A DNA stretch of 49,829 nt from Roseovarius litoreus (GTDB taxonomy: Bacteria; Pseudomonadota; Alphaproteobacteria; Rhodobacterales; Rhodobacteraceae). Positions 25,410 to 34,315 of the stretch are shown here, piece by piece. The notes under the pieces are model-generated. The model searched no databases and was not told the origin of the DNA. It saw nothing but the letters and a program-made list of their open reading frames with translations. Position 1 is the first letter of the stretch. Every line of letters begins with the position of its first letter. The DNA is taken from contig NZ_FRCB01000013.1 of NCBI RefSeq assembly GCF_900142765.1, forward strand, positions 1 to 49,829, read 5' to 3'. Made by a program: the position numbers and the translations under genes.

Positions 25410-26384
25410 ATGAAAAAAACATTGCTTGCAACGGCACTTGCTTCGCTGATGGCCGTACCGGCTGCGGCGGCGGACCTGACATTGAAGTTCGGCCATGTCG
25501 GCGCACCCGGCTCTTTGTTCGAAGCCACGGTGAACCATTACGCAGCCTGTGTCGGCGATAAATCCGGCGGCTCCGTAGAGGTACAGACCTTCGGGTCGTC
25601 CCAGCTGGGCAAGGACAAGGAACTGCTTCAGAAGCTGAAGCTGGGTCAGGTCGATTTCGCGCTGCCGTCCTCGATCATGTCGTCGGTCAGCGACGTCTTC
25701 GGCATCTTTGAAATGCCCTATATCATCAAGGACCGCGATCACATGCGCCGTGTCCAGGACGCCATGATGGACAAACTGCAGGGCGAGGCTCAGGCAAACG
25801 GCTACTACATCGTCGGCCTGGCGGAAAATGGCTTCCGCCACATCACCAACAATGTGCGCCCGATCAATGTTCCGGCCGACCTCGAGGGGATCAAGCTGCG
25901 CACACCGAATGGCGCCTGGCGTGTGAAGATGTTCCAGCAGTATGGTGCAAACCCGACCCCGATGGCCTTCTCGGACGTGTTCACGGCGCTGCAGACGGGT
26001 GTGATCGACGGTCAGGAAAACCCCTATGCACAGATCGCTTCGGCCAAGTTCCAGGAAGTGCAGAAATACCTGTCGATCACCGGTCACGTCTATACGCCGG
26101 CCTATATCCTGGCGTCCGACAAGACATTCTCGGGCTATTCGGATGAGGTGAAGCAGGTCCTGACGGATTGCGCGGCTGAGACCCAGACCTTCACCTATGA
26201 GAAGGCCGCTGCGCTTGAGACCGAACTTCTTCAGGTCATCAAGGATGCGGGCGTCGAGGTGAACGAAGCCGACAAGAATGCCTTCATCGAAGCTTCCCAG
26301 CCCATCTACGAGGGCTTCGCAGCAGAAGTCGAAGGCGCTCAGGAAATGATCGACCAGGTTCTTGCCCTCGGTCAGTCAAGCTGA
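25410..26384 (+). CDS. TRAP transporter substrate-binding protein (DctP family)
   Basis: A 324-residue periplasmic receptor with a signal peptide at 1-21 (KKTLLATALASLMAVPAAAA). The family signature is clear: GIKLRTPNGAWRVKMFQQYGANPTPM, with the carboxylate-binding Arg, then FSDVFTALQTGVIDGQENPYAQI. This pattern is typical of dicarboxylate or hydroxyacid DctP receptors. The ATG at 25410 has GGGAGGA upstream; the open frame begins earlier but lacks a start signal. A strong stem-loop follows. Its product serves the DctQM permease encoded next. Confidence 0.95.
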   Translation: MKKTLLATALASLMAVPAAAADLTLKFGHVGAPGSLFEATVNHYAACVGDKSGGSVEVQTFGSSQLGKDKELLQKLKLGQVDFALPSSIMSSVSDVFGIFEMPYIIKDRDHMRRVQDAMMDKLQGEAQANGYYIVGLAENGFRHITNNVRPINVPADLEGIKLRTPNGAWRVKMFQQYGANPTPMAFSDVFTALQTGVIDGQENPYAQIASAKFQEVQKYLSITGHVYTPAYILASDKTFSGYSDEVKQVLTDCAAETQTFTYEKAAALETELLQVIKDAGVEVNEADKNAFIEASQPIYEGFAAEVEGAQEMIDQVLALGQSS

Positions 26385-26398
26385 TCCCTGAATAGATC

Positions 26399-26424
26399 AC
26401 CGGCGGCCTGAAAAGGCCGCCGGT
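26399..26424 (+). promoter_or_regulatory. Stem-loop between TRAP receptor and permease genes
   Basis: ACCGGCGGCCT (26399-26409) and AGGCCGCCGGT (26414-26424) form a perfect 11-base stem closed by a GAAA tetraloop, 14 bases after the receptor stop. Such an RNA hairpin would stabilise the receptor message or cause partial termination, giving excess receptor. Confidence 0.7.
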
Positions 26425-26520
26425 ATGGCCCTTACTCTCTCTCTGCCATTGTCCGACACGCATCTGCCCCTCACCGGGTGGGCTAGTCGAGGTCGGGACT
26501 TATGCGAAAAGAAAGCAAAC

Positions 26521-27072
26521 ATGACAGGTCTGAATCGCATCCACCAGTTTCTCAGCAGGATCCTGGAGGGCGTGACCATACTTCTGATGGTCATGCTTAC
26601 AGTCATGGTCATCGTCGCGGTGATCGCACGCCTGATGGGGCAAAGCTTTTCTTGGTATGACGAAGTTGCAGCGATCATGCTGGCATGGATCACCTATTAC
26701 GGCTCGGCCCTTGCGGCATTGCATCGCCGCCATATCGGATTCGACTCGGTTTTGCTGGCTTTGCCGCCGCAGTATCGCATGGGCGCGGTTCTGCTGGGCG
26801 AGTTGCTGGTCCTGACATTCTTCGTCCTGATGGCGCGGGCCGGGTTCCAGGTCCTCGAGGTTCTGGCCGGAGACAGGCTTGTGTCACTGACTTGGGTGCC
26901 CATCCAGTTCACCCAATCGGTCATCCCGATCGGGGCGATCCTGTTCATCATCTGTCAGATCGTCAGCCTGCCCGATTACTGGATGAAGACCAAACGCGGT
27001 ATCTCGCTTGAACATGCAGAGATCGAGGAAGAGGTCGAAACCGAACTTCAAAAGAACAAGGATCGCGCCTGA
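26521..27072 (+). CDS. TRAP transporter small permease (DctQ family)
   Basis: A 183-residue membrane protein with four transmembrane helices (about 14-38, 48-66, 84-106, 125-147) and a charged C-terminal tail (EIEEEVETELQKNKDRA). The DctQ pattern RLMGQSFSWYDEVAAIMLAWITYYG is at about 38-62. The ATG at 26521 has only a weak AAGAAAG upstream; the open frame begins at 26425 without a better site. Its stop overlaps the start of the large permease by one base (TGATG). Confidence 0.9.
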   Translation: MTGLNRIHQFLSRILEGVTILLMVMLTVMVIVAVIARLMGQSFSWYDEVAAIMLAWITYYGSALAALHRRHIGFDSVLLALPPQYRMGAVLLGELLVLTFFVLMARAGFQVLEVLAGDRLVSLTWVPIQFTQSVIPIGAILFIICQIVSLPDYWMKTKRGISLEHAEIEEEVETELQKNKDRA

Positions 27073-28352
27073 TGCTTATGCTTGCCATTTTCCTGGCCCT
27101 TGTGGCGATGATCTGCATCAACGTGCCGATCGCCGTGGCACTGGCGCTTGCCGGTGTCCTTGGGTTGCTGGTGTCCGAAGGGCCTTCGAGCCTCGTGACC
27201 ATCGCTCTCGACATGTATGACGGATCGACCAAGTTCTCGCTGATCGCGATCCCGATGTTCGTGCTGGCCGGTGCCATCATGAACGCGGGCGGTATCACCG
27301 ACCGTCTCATCAACTTCGTCTCAGCGCTGATCGGGTTCATCCGTGGCGGTCTGGCGATGGTCAATATCGGTGTGTCGCTGTTCTTTGCCGAAATCTCCGG
27401 CTCTGCTGTGGCCGACGTTGCCGCGATGGGCTCGATCCTGATCCCGCAGATGAAAAAGCGCGGCTATTCCAAGGAATTGTCGGCTGCGGTCACATCGTCA
27501 TCGGCATCGCTTGCGATCATCATTCCACCATCCATCCCGATGATCCTCTATGCGGCCTCGGCAAACACCTCGGTCGAGCAGCTGTTCGTGGCGGGCATTG
27601 TGCCGGGGCTTCTCGGTGCGGGTGGTCTGATGCTCGTGGCCTATATCTTCGCGCGCCGCTACAACCTGCCCACCGAAGATGCGTTCAACATTCCCCGCCT
27701 TCGGGAAACCTTTGTCGATGCGCTGCCGGCCTTCACGCTGCCGGTCATCATCCTCGGTGGTATCTTCGGCGGTTTCGTGACTGCCACGGAAGCGGCGGGT
27801 CTTGCCGTTCTCGGAGCGATCGTCGTGTCGGGATGGTATAACCAGATCGATCTCAAGCACCTGCGCCGCGCCATGTTGGATGGTGGCATTCAAACTGCCG
27901 TCGTGATGCTTCTGGTGGCGGCGTCGGTTCTGATGGGTGGGTTCCTGACTCGGGCCCAGATTCCTCAGCAGCTTGCCGAAGGCATTCTGGCCATCACCTC
28001 CGAGCAGTGGATGATTCTGCTGATCCTGAACTTCTTCTTCCTGATCATCGGGTTCTTCCTGCATTCCGCGGCGGCCATCATCCTGGTGGTTCCCATCGTC
28101 ATTCCGCTGATTACCGCGGCCGGTATCGACCCCGTGCATTTCGGTCTGGTGGTGACCCTGAACCTGGCGATCGGACAGCAGACACCGCCCGTGGCATCGG
28201 TGCTGATCACTGCCTGTGCAGTGGCACGCGCCAACATCTGGGAGGTGTCCAAGGTCAACATCTGGTTCATTCTGGTTCTGCTGGCTGTCCTCATGCTGTG
28301 CACCTATGTGCCGTCGGTTCCTCTGTTCCTTGTCGAATATTTCTACAGATAA
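27072..28352 (+). CDS. TRAP transporter large permease (DctM family)
   Basis: A 426-residue polytopic permease subunit. Motifs include LIAIPMFVLAGAIMNAGGITDRLI, FFAEISGSAVADVAAMGSI and SSASLAIIIPPSIPMILYA, with the second half containing GQQTPPVASVLITACAV. Translation is coupled to the small subunit by a one-base overlap. It forms the usual P-Q-M order with the two genes upstream, in contrast to the first TRAP operon in the window. The crotonase gene starts 9 bases after its stop, tying transport to CoA-thioester chemistry. Confidence 0.95.
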   Translation: MLMLAIFLALVAMICINVPIAVALALAGVLGLLVSEGPSSLVTIALDMYDGSTKFSLIAIPMFVLAGAIMNAGGITDRLINFVSALIGFIRGGLAMVNIGVSLFFAEISGSAVADVAAMGSILIPQMKKRGYSKELSAAVTSSSASLAIIIPPSIPMILYAASANTSVEQLFVAGIVPGLLGAGGLMLVAYIFARRYNLPTEDAFNIPRLRETFVDALPAFTLPVIILGGIFGGFVTATEAAGLAVLGAIVVSGWYNQIDLKHLRRAMLDGGIQTAVVMLLVAASVLMGGFLTRAQIPQQLAEGILAITSEQWMILLILNFFFLIIGFFLHSAAAIILVVPIVIPLITAAGIDPVHFGLVVTLNLAIGQQTPPVASVLITACAVARANIWEVSKVNIWFILVLLAVLMLCTYVPSVPLFLVEYFYR

Positions 28353-28361
28353 GGGATTGGC

Positions 28362-29135
28362 ATGACCGAACTGACTCACGAGATCCGCGGGCATACCCTG
28401 TGGATCTCATTCAACCGACCCCAGGCGCGCAACGCCCTGACCTTCGAGATGTATGAGGGGCTTGCCGAGCTGTGCCGGACTGTTCCGACAGATGGCAGCT
28501 TGCGGGCAGTGGTGCTGTCGGGCGCGGGTGGCAAGGCATTTGCCGCCGGCACCGACATGACCCAGTTCCGCGCCTTCGACAAGGCACAGGATGCGCTGGA
28601 TTACGAGGCGCGGATCGATGCGGTGCTGGATGCCGTGGAGCGCTGCCCTTTGCCCACGGTCGCTGCCATCAACGGGGCCTGCACAGGTGGCGGAGCGGCC
28701 ATCGCCGCGGCCTGCGACCTGCGCATCGCGGCTTCGAACCTCAAGTTCGGATTCCCGATCGCACGCACGCTTGGCAATTGCCTCGCTGCGGCGAACCTGG
28801 CGCGGCTCTCGTCGCTGATGGGGGTGGGCCGCGTCCGCGAAATGATCTTCACGGCCCGGTTGATCGAGGCCGAGGAAGCCCATGCCTGTGGCCTGATCTC
28901 GGAGATCCTGCCCGATGAGGCCGCCTTGATGGACCGCGCCGCCGCCTTGGCAAACCATCTTGCCGGCATGGCACCCCTGACCCTGCGCGCCACCAAGGAG
29001 GCGATGCGCCGTACGCAGGCCGCCGCCCGCGCCGAGGATGCCGACCTGATTGAACTATGCTACATGAGTAACGATTTCCGGCACGGGCTTGAGGCCTTTC
29101 TTGCCAAGCAGAAACCGGAATGGACAGGGACATGA
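28362..29135 (+). CDS. Enoyl-CoA hydratase/isomerase-family protein (crotonase) without the usual catalytic glutamates
   Basis: A 257-residue crotonase-fold protein. The CoA-binding segments RPQARNALTFEMYEGL (19-34) and AFAAGTDMTQF (59-69) and the oxyanion-hole region INGACTGGGAAIAAACDLRIA (103-123) are clear. In rat enoyl-CoA hydratase the two catalytic glutamates (144 and 164) lie in GGGCELA and FGxPE; here these positions are Ala113 and Ile133. It may catalyse a different crotonase reaction (isomerisation, lyase or decarboxylation) on a CoA ester made by the next gene. Its stop overlaps the CoA-transferase start (ATGA). Confidence 0.85.
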   Translation: MTELTHEIRGHTLWISFNRPQARNALTFEMYEGLAELCRTVPTDGSLRAVVLSGAGGKAFAAGTDMTQFRAFDKAQDALDYEARIDAVLDAVERCPLPTVAAINGACTGGGAAIAAACDLRIAASNLKFGFPIARTLGNCLAAANLARLSSLMGVGRVREMIFTARLIEAEEAHACGLISEILPDEAALMDRAAALANHLAGMAPLTLRATKEAMRRTQAAARAEDADLIELCYMSNDFRHGLEAFLAKQKPEWTGT

Positions 29136-30343
29136 CCAAAGGATCCGAAAACGGCCCTCTGGCTGGAATGAAAGTCGTCGAACTGGCTCATATCATGGCC
29201 GGCCCCGTTTGCGGGCTGATGCTTGCCGATATGGGGGCCGATGTCATCAAGGTGGAAAAACCGGATGGCGATGACAGCCGCAGATTTGTGCCGCCCGCGA
29301 TCAACGGTGAATCCGCCGCCTACATGATGATGAACCGCAACAAGCGCGGCATCGCTCTGAACCTCAAAGAGCCCGATGCGGTCACGGCGCTGCGGCGTCT
29401 GCTGGAAGAAGCCGATGTGGTGATCGAAAATTACCGCATGGGCACCATGGAACGTCTGGGCCTGGGATATGAAGAGCTGCGCGCCCTCAATCCACGTTTG
29501 ATCTACTGTGAAATCTCGGGTTTTGGCCGCACCGGTCCTTATGCGCAACGCGGGGGCTTTGATCTGATCGCCCAGGGCATGTCAGGGCTGATGTCGATCA
29601 CCGGTGAAGGGCCGGGCCGCCCGCCTGTCAAGCCCGGTGCCCCGATTTCCGACATCACCGCCGGTATCATCGCCGCCATGGGCGTCTCGGCGGCCTACGC
29701 CCGAATGCTGCAGACCGGCCAGGGGCAAAAGGTCGATACGTCGCTGTTCGAGGCGGCGATCACCCAGACCTATTGGCAGTCCGCCATCGCCTTTGCCACA
29801 GGGGTAGCGCCCGGTCCGCTTGGGTCCGCCCATCCCCTCAACGCGCCTTACCAATCCTTCCGCACGGCGGATGGCTGGATCAACGTGGGCGCTGCCAATC
29901 AACGCAACTGGCTGCGCTTTCTCGAGGTGATCGGTGCGCCGGAATTGGGGGAAGATCCCAGATTCGCCAACAATCACGACCGTATGCAGCACCTTGCCGA
30001 GCTTGAGAGCATCCTGAATGAAAAGTTGGCCACCCAGACGACAGCCACCTGGCTTGACCGGATGGAGAAGGCAGGGCTGCCTGCTGGTCCAGTGCTCGAC
30101 ATTCTGGAAATGCAGGCCGATCCGCAGGCCTTGGCGCGCGACATGATCGTCGAGCTGGATCATCCGAGCGCGGGTCCGGTGAAAACACTCGGACATCCGG
30201 TGAAATTCAGCGAGACACCAGCCTCGATCCGCGGCGCCGCACCTGTTCTGGGTCAGCACAGCCGCGAGGTTTTGTCCGAAGCCGGCTATGACGGCGAGAC
30301 CATCGATGCGATGATCTCAGCCGGCGCCGTGATCGCGCCCTGA
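29132..30343 (+). CDS. CaiB/BaiF (class III) CoA-transferase
   Basis: A 403-residue CoA-transferase of the Frc/CaiB family, moving CoA between carboxylic acids. The N-terminal GMKVVELAHIMAGPVCGLMLADMGADVIKVEKP is typical, and the catalytic Asp is Asp144 in QRGGFDLIAQGMSG. The ATG at 29132 overlaps the crotonase stop by four bases; an in-frame ATG at 29120 would add four residues. In this operon it probably activates the imported acid so the crotonase can act on the thioester. Likely donors are succinyl- or acetyl-CoA. Substrate unknown. Confidence 0.92.
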   Translation: MTKGSENGPLAGMKVVELAHIMAGPVCGLMLADMGADVIKVEKPDGDDSRRFVPPAINGESAAYMMMNRNKRGIALNLKEPDAVTALRRLLEEADVVIENYRMGTMERLGLGYEELRALNPRLIYCEISGFGRTGPYAQRGGFDLIAQGMSGLMSITGEGPGRPPVKPGAPISDITAGIIAAMGVSAAYARMLQTGQGQKVDTSLFEAAITQTYWQSAIAFATGVAPGPLGSAHPLNAPYQSFRTADGWINVGAANQRNWLRFLEVIGAPELGEDPRFANNHDRMQHLAELESILNEKLATQTTATWLDRMEKAGLPAGPVLDILEMQADPQALARDMIVELDHPSAGPVKTLGHPVKFSETPASIRGAAPVLGQHSREVLSEAGYDGETIDAMISAGAVIAP

Positions 30344-30348
30344 GTACC

Positions 30349-31110
30349 GTGACCAGCCTTGAGCCCTCGAATGTAGTGCAGCTGGCCGAATTGCTGGCCA
30401 TGGCACGGCGTGGTGGCCCCAAGGTCCCCTTGGCGGCGGGCAAGGGCCTTACGCGCGAGCAGGCCTTTGCCGTCCAGTCGCGTCTGATCGCCGAGTTTGG
30501 GCCAGTGGGTGGGTTCAAAGTGGCCTGCCCGCCGGATGCCCCGATCGTGATTGCCCCGATTTTCGCAAAGGATATCGCGCAAAGCCCGGCCCGGTTTGCG
30601 GTCCCGCCCGGTGAAAGCGTGGGCATCGAGCTGGAATATGCCTATCGTCTGACGTCACCACTGCCGGCCGCGACAGCGCCGGATTTCAAGGACCATCTGC
30701 GGTCATCGGTCGAATTGCTTCCCGTGATCGAGCTTGTTCAATCCCGGCTGGAAGACCCTGCAAGTGCGGATCCGATCTTGAAAATGGCGGATAATCAACT
30801 CAACGGCGCGCTTGTTCTTGGGACGCCTTTTGCAGCGGGGGCACCGTTCGACACATCCCGCGCCAGCGGCCATTTGAAAGCCGGGGACGAGGTGCTGTTG
30901 GATGGCGTCGCGAAAGTCCCCGGCGGAGATGCGTTTGAGACGCTTTACAAACTTGCCATTGCCATAGGGGAGCATTGTGGCGGCTTGCAGGTTGGACAGG
31001 TGGTTATCACTGGCTCGCTTAACGGCTTGCCGTGGGTCCTGCCCGAAAAGCAGGTCCATGGTCACATTGACGGACTTGGTGACGTCAGCCTGCTGTTGAC
31101 AGCGGAATAA
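30349..31110 (+). CDS. MhpD-like hydratase/decarboxylase (fumarylacetoacetase-related fold)
   Basis: A 253-residue protein resembling 2-keto-4-pentenoate hydratase and oxaloacetate/oxalocrotonate decarboxylases. Visible features are GPVGGFKVAC (51-60), the metal-binding ExE as Glu94 and Glu96 in GIELEYAYRL, LLPVIELVQSRLED, and the C-terminal GSLNGLPWVLPEKQVHGHIDGLGDVSL. Such enzymes hydrate or decarboxylate 2-oxo acids with Mg2+. The start is GTG at 30349, 5 bases after the CoA-transferase stop, so it closes the operon. It would act on a 2-oxo acid released in the pathway, perhaps after the divergent 2-hydroxyacid dehydrogenase. Confidence 0.85.
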   Translation: MTSLEPSNVVQLAELLAMARRGGPKVPLAAGKGLTREQAFAVQSRLIAEFGPVGGFKVACPPDAPIVIAPIFAKDIAQSPARFAVPPGESVGIELEYAYRLTSPLPAATAPDFKDHLRSSVELLPVIELVQSRLEDPASADPILKMADNQLNGALVLGTPFAAGAPFDTSRASGHLKAGDEVLLDGVAKVPGGDAFETLYKLAIAIGEHCGGLQVGQVVITGSLNGLPWVLPEKQVHGHIDGLGDVSLLLTAE

Positions 31111-31185
31111 CGTCCCTGACCAGACAAACAGCCCTGCCAACGCCCGATCATCGCGGAGAACCACATGACGTATTTTTTGTTATAG

Positions 31186-31261
31186 TGGTGAGCCGTGCAG
31201 GATTCGAACCTGCGACCCACTGATTAAAAGTCAGTTGCTCTACCAACTGAGCTAACGGCCC
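31186..31261 (-). tRNA. tRNA-Lys (UUU)
   Basis: A 76-base cloverleaf on the minus strand with encoded CCA. The acceptor stem pairs GGGCCGT with ACGGCTC (one G-U). The D arm has AGCTCAGTTGGTAGAGC, the anticodon loop CTTTTAA reads anticodon TTT between CTGA/TCAG stems, and the T arm is GCAGGTTCGAATCCTGC. It is convergent with the hydratase gene and divergent from dapF. Confidence 0.97.
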
Positions 31262-31367
31262 ACTAGGCGGCCTATCTAGAAAGAGCAGAGCAGGGGGTCA
31301 ACCCCGAAATTGCGCGATTTGGATGCGGGTGCTGGATTCGTTCCGGCGCCGGGTTTATATGCCACGC

Positions 31368-32201
31368 ATGAGCATGCAAAAAGACACCGGTTTGCCTTTC
31401 ATGAAGATGCACGGGCTTGGCAACGATTTTGTCGTGCTGGATGCGCGTGCGCGCTCGCTCGAGGTCACGCCTGCCCTCGCGATTGCCCTTGCAGACAGGC
31501 ATAAAGGCGTCGGGTTCGACCAGCTTGCCGTCATAAGCCTTGGCCAGCGAGACGCGCATCTTACATTTTATAATGCAGATGGGTCGACCTCGGCTGCTTG
31601 CGGGAATGCGACGCGCTGCATCGCGCGTTTTCTGATGGACGAATCAGGGCAAGGCGAACTCTGCCTGACCACCGATCGCGGCGATCTGTATGCGCTGGAT
31701 CGGGGAGAGGGTATGACTGCGGTCAATATGGGCCAGCCGCAGTTGGACTGGCAGGATATTCCCCTTGCCGAAGCCATGGATACTGTCGAACTTCCGATCG
31801 AAGGAGGGCCATCGGCTACGGGGATGGGCAACCCGCATTGCACGTTCTTTGTCGAGGATGCCGAGGCGATTCCCCTTGAGCAGTTTGGCCCGCGATATGA
31901 GCATCATCCGCTTTATCCTGAACGCACGAATGTGCAGGTCGTGAGCGTGATTGGCCCCGATCATTTGCGGATGCGCGTGTGGGAGCGGGGGGTTGGGCAT
32001 ACGCTCGCGTCGGGGTCGTCATCATGTGCGGCGGCGGTCGCGGCGGCCCGCAGGGGGCTCACAAGCCGCAAGGTGCGGATCGATCTGGACGGTGGAACAC
32101 TACATATAGACTGGCGCGAGGATGGAGTCTGGATGACGGGGCCGACGGCGCATGTGTTCGACGGGGTTCTGACGCAAGAGTTTCTGGAGGGGCTGGGATG
32201 A
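31368..32201 (+). CDS. dapF: Diaminopimelate epimerase with Cys-to-Ser change in second active-site motif
   Basis: A 277-residue enzyme of lysine and peptidoglycan synthesis interconverting LL- and meso-diaminopimelate. [17 protein letters not shown] marks the N-terminus; the first catalytic Cys is Cys78 in AACGNATRC. The second motif, usually GETxACGTGxC, reads [11 protein letters not shown] here, so the second catalytic Cys is Ser215 and the usual Glu is His211. A Cys is present five residues later. This could be a clade variant or an enzyme with altered activity. The start is uncertain (ATG at 31323, 31359, 31368 or 31374, none with a strong site). Its stop overlaps the mtaB start (ATGA). 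Confidence 0.9.
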   Translation: MSMQKDTGLPFMKMHGLGNDFVVLDARARSLEVTPALAIALADRHKGVGFDQLAVISLGQRDAHLTFYNADGSTSAACGNATRCIARFLMDESGQGELCLTTDRGDLYALDRGEGMTAVNMGQPQLDWQDIPLAEAMDTVELPIEGGPSATGMGNPHCTFFVEDAEAIPLEQFGPRYEHHPLYPERTNVQVVSVIGPDHLRMRVWERGVGHTLASGSSSCAAAVAAARRGLTSRKVRIDLDGGTLHIDWREDGVWMTGPTAHVFDGVLTQEFLEGLG

Positions 32202-33457
32202 CCGGCGCACCCAAATTCACCACGCTCGGGTGCCGCCTGAATGCCTATGAAACCGAGGCGATGAAGGAGCTGAGCCAGCAGGCGGGGCTGGAAAATGCAG
32301 TGATCATAAATACTTGCGCGGTCACGGCCGAGGCTGTGCGCAAGGCCCGGCAAGAGATCCGAAGGCTGCGGCGGGAAAACCCGACCGCCCGGCTGATCGT
32401 CACCGGATGCGCGGCACAGACCGAGCCCGAAACCTTCACCGCCATGCCCGAAGTGGACGCCGTCATCGGCAATACCGAGAAGATGCAGCCCGCCACATGG
32501 GCCGGGCTTGCCGCAGATTTCATAGGAGAAACAGAGGCTTGCCAGGTCGACGACATCATGTCCGTAACCGAAACGGCCGGCCATCTGATCGACGGGTTCG
32601 GGACGCGGAGCCGGGCTTATGTGCAGGTGCAGAACGGGTGCGATCATCGGTGCACGTTTTGCATCATTCCGTTCGGGCGCGGAAATTCGCGGTCGGTGCC
32701 GGCGGGGGTTGTGGTGGATCAGATCAAGCGATTGGTCGACCGGGGCTTTAACGAAGTGGTGCTCACGGGCGTCGATCTGACCAGCTGGGGGGCCGATCTG
32801 CCCGCCGAACCGAGGCTTGGAGATCTGGTCATGCGCATCCTGAAACTGGTGCCCGATCTTCCGCGCCTGCGGATTTCCTCTATTGATTCCATAGAGGTAG
32901 ATGACAACCTGATGCAGGCGATCGCCACCGAGAAACGCCTCATGCCGCATCTGCATCTGAGCTTGCAGCATGGGGACGACCTGATTCTCAAAAGAATGAA
33001 GAGACGGCACCTCAGGGATGATGCGATCCGGTTCGTGGAGGAGGCGCGGGGGCTGCGGGCGGAGATGACATTCGGGGCGGATATCATCGCGGGCTTTCCG
33101 ACCGAGACCGAGGCGGCTTTTGTCAACTCATTGAAATTAGTGGAAGAATGTGACCTGACATGGCTGCATGTCTTTCCCTACAGCCCAAGGCCGGGCACGC
33201 CGGCTGCACGGATGCCGCAAGTGAACGGGCGCGACATCAAGGAGCGCGCGGCGCGGCTGAGGGCGGCGGGCGAGCGGCAGGTGACACGACATCTGGCAGA
33301 GCAGCAGGGGCGCACCCACCACATATTGATGGAAAGCGCGCGCATGGGCCGGACGGAACAGTTCACCGAAGTGACCTTCGACGCCGATCAGAGCGAGGGA
33401 CATATCGTGACCGCCACCATCGCGGGCACCCGCGGCCATCAGCTTGTCGCCGCCTGA
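32198..33457 (+). CDS. mtaB: tRNA N6-threonylcarbamoyladenosine methylthiotransferase
   Basis: A 419-residue radical-SAM methylthiotransferase that converts t6A37 to ms2t6A in tRNAs. The N-terminal UPF0004 domain has Cys12, Cys40 (INTCAVT) and Cys71 (TGCAAQ), which bind the auxiliary cluster. The radical-SAM motif is Cys148, Cys152, Cys155 ([10 protein letters not shown]), followed by [11 protein letters not shown]. The gene overlaps dapF by four bases and has GGAGGGG upstream of the ATG. MtaB rather than MiaB is preferred because of the CIIPFGRG and DLTSWG motifs. A dispersed repeat begins 5 bases after its stop. Confidence 0.92.
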   Translation: MTGAPKFTTLGCRLNAYETEAMKELSQQAGLENAVIINTCAVTAEAVRKARQEIRRLRRENPTARLIVTGCAAQTEPETFTAMPEVDAVIGNTEKMQPATWAGLAADFIGETEACQVDDIMSVTETAGHLIDGFGTRSRAYVQVQNGCDHRCTFCIIPFGRGNSRSVPAGVVVDQIKRLVDRGFNEVVLTGVDLTSWGADLPAEPRLGDLVMRILKLVPDLPRLRISSIDSIEVDDNLMQAIATEKRLMPHLHLSLQHGDDLILKRMKRRHLRDDAIRFVEEARGLRAEMTFGADIIAGFPTETEAAFVNSLKLVEECDLTWLHVFPYSPRPGTPAARMPQVNGRDIKERAARLRAAGERQVTRHLAEQQGRTHHILMESARMGRTEQFTEVTFDADQSEGHIVTATIAGTRGHQLVAA

Positions 33458-33462
33458 AGATC

Positions 33463-33538
33463 GTACGATCCGTACGAAACCTACGCGCGTTTGGGACCAA
33501 ACGATGAAGCAATCCCCGGATTTGTGTCCATCCCGTAC
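33463..33538 (+). repeat. 76-base dispersed repeat, copy B
   Basis: Second copy of the element at 12999-13074 (there on the minus strand), ungapped with 65 of 76 identical positions. The outer parts are nearly invariant (CCTACGCGCGTTTGGGAC; ATTTGTGTCCATCCCGTAC) while a short centre differs. It follows the mtaB stop. The remaining bases to the GST start carry no gene. Confidence 0.85.
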
Positions 33539-33678
33539 ACAACGGCCTCAAAACCCGCGCTCCGGCGCCCTGAAGGGCAGCCCGAAACAGGGCGCATCGA
33601 GAGGGCTGGCAAAGGCGGCGGAGCGCCCCTAAGGTCGATCATCGGATCGTGCGATCATCCGACCCTCAGGAGGCTCCA

Positions 33679-34290
33679 ATGAAACTCATGTCGTCCCCGA
33701 CCTCGCCTTTCGTACGCAAGGTGCATGTGCTGCTGCATGAAACCGGCCAGTACGAAGCGATCGACATCTACGCCAAACCGACCAGCCCCTTCGACACCGC
33801 CCCCGAAGTGGCGACAGCCAACCCATTGGGAAAGATCCCGGCGCTGATCCGCGAGGACGGGCCGACGCTTTATGACAGTCGGGTGATCTGCCGGTTTCTG
33901 GACGATCACGCCAAGGCGGGGCTTTATCCCGACGGGCGCATCTGGGAGACGCTGACGCTGGAGGCGACGGCGGACGGGATCATGGAGGCAGCGGTCCTGA
34001 TGCTCTACGAGCACAAGCTGCGCCCGGCGGAAGCGGTGCTGGACAGCTGGGTGGATGCGCAATGGTCCAAGATCGAGCGCGCGGTCTCGGCGCTGAATGC
34101 GCGCTGGATGAGCCATCTGCGCGGGCCGCTAGACATGGGCCAGATCGCGGTCGGCTGTGCCTTGGGATATCTGGATTTCCGCCATGACGCGCGCGGCTGG
34201 CGCAAGGGAAATGACGCGCTGGACGATTGGTACGCGGTCTTTTCGCAGCGCGAGAGCATGAAGCTCACGGCGCCGGCGGATGCGGTCTAA
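33679..34290 (+). CDS. Glutathione S-transferase family protein
   Basis: A 203-residue protein with an N-terminal thioredoxin-fold GST domain (1-80: KLMSSPTSPFVRKVHVLLHE, with Ser in place of a catalytic Tyr/Cys; NPLGKIPALI; YDSRVICRFLDD) and an all-helical C-terminal domain (about 88-195). The cis-Pro is in KIPAL. CAGGAGG lies 5 bases before the ATG. Likely a soluble glutathione-binding protein; substrate unknown. It is convergent with the outer-membrane protein gene, with a strong stem-loop between. Confidence 0.93.
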   Translation: MKLMSSPTSPFVRKVHVLLHETGQYEAIDIYAKPTSPFDTAPEVATANPLGKIPALIREDGPTLYDSRVICRFLDDHAKAGLYPDGRIWETLTLEATADGIMEAAVLMLYEHKLRPAEAVLDSWVDAQWSKIERAVSALNARWMSHLRGPLDMGQIAVGCALGYLDFRHDARGWRKGNDALDDWYAVFSQRESMKLTAPADAV

Positions 34291-34315
34291 CCCCACTTGC
34301 ACCGGCCTGCCGGGC

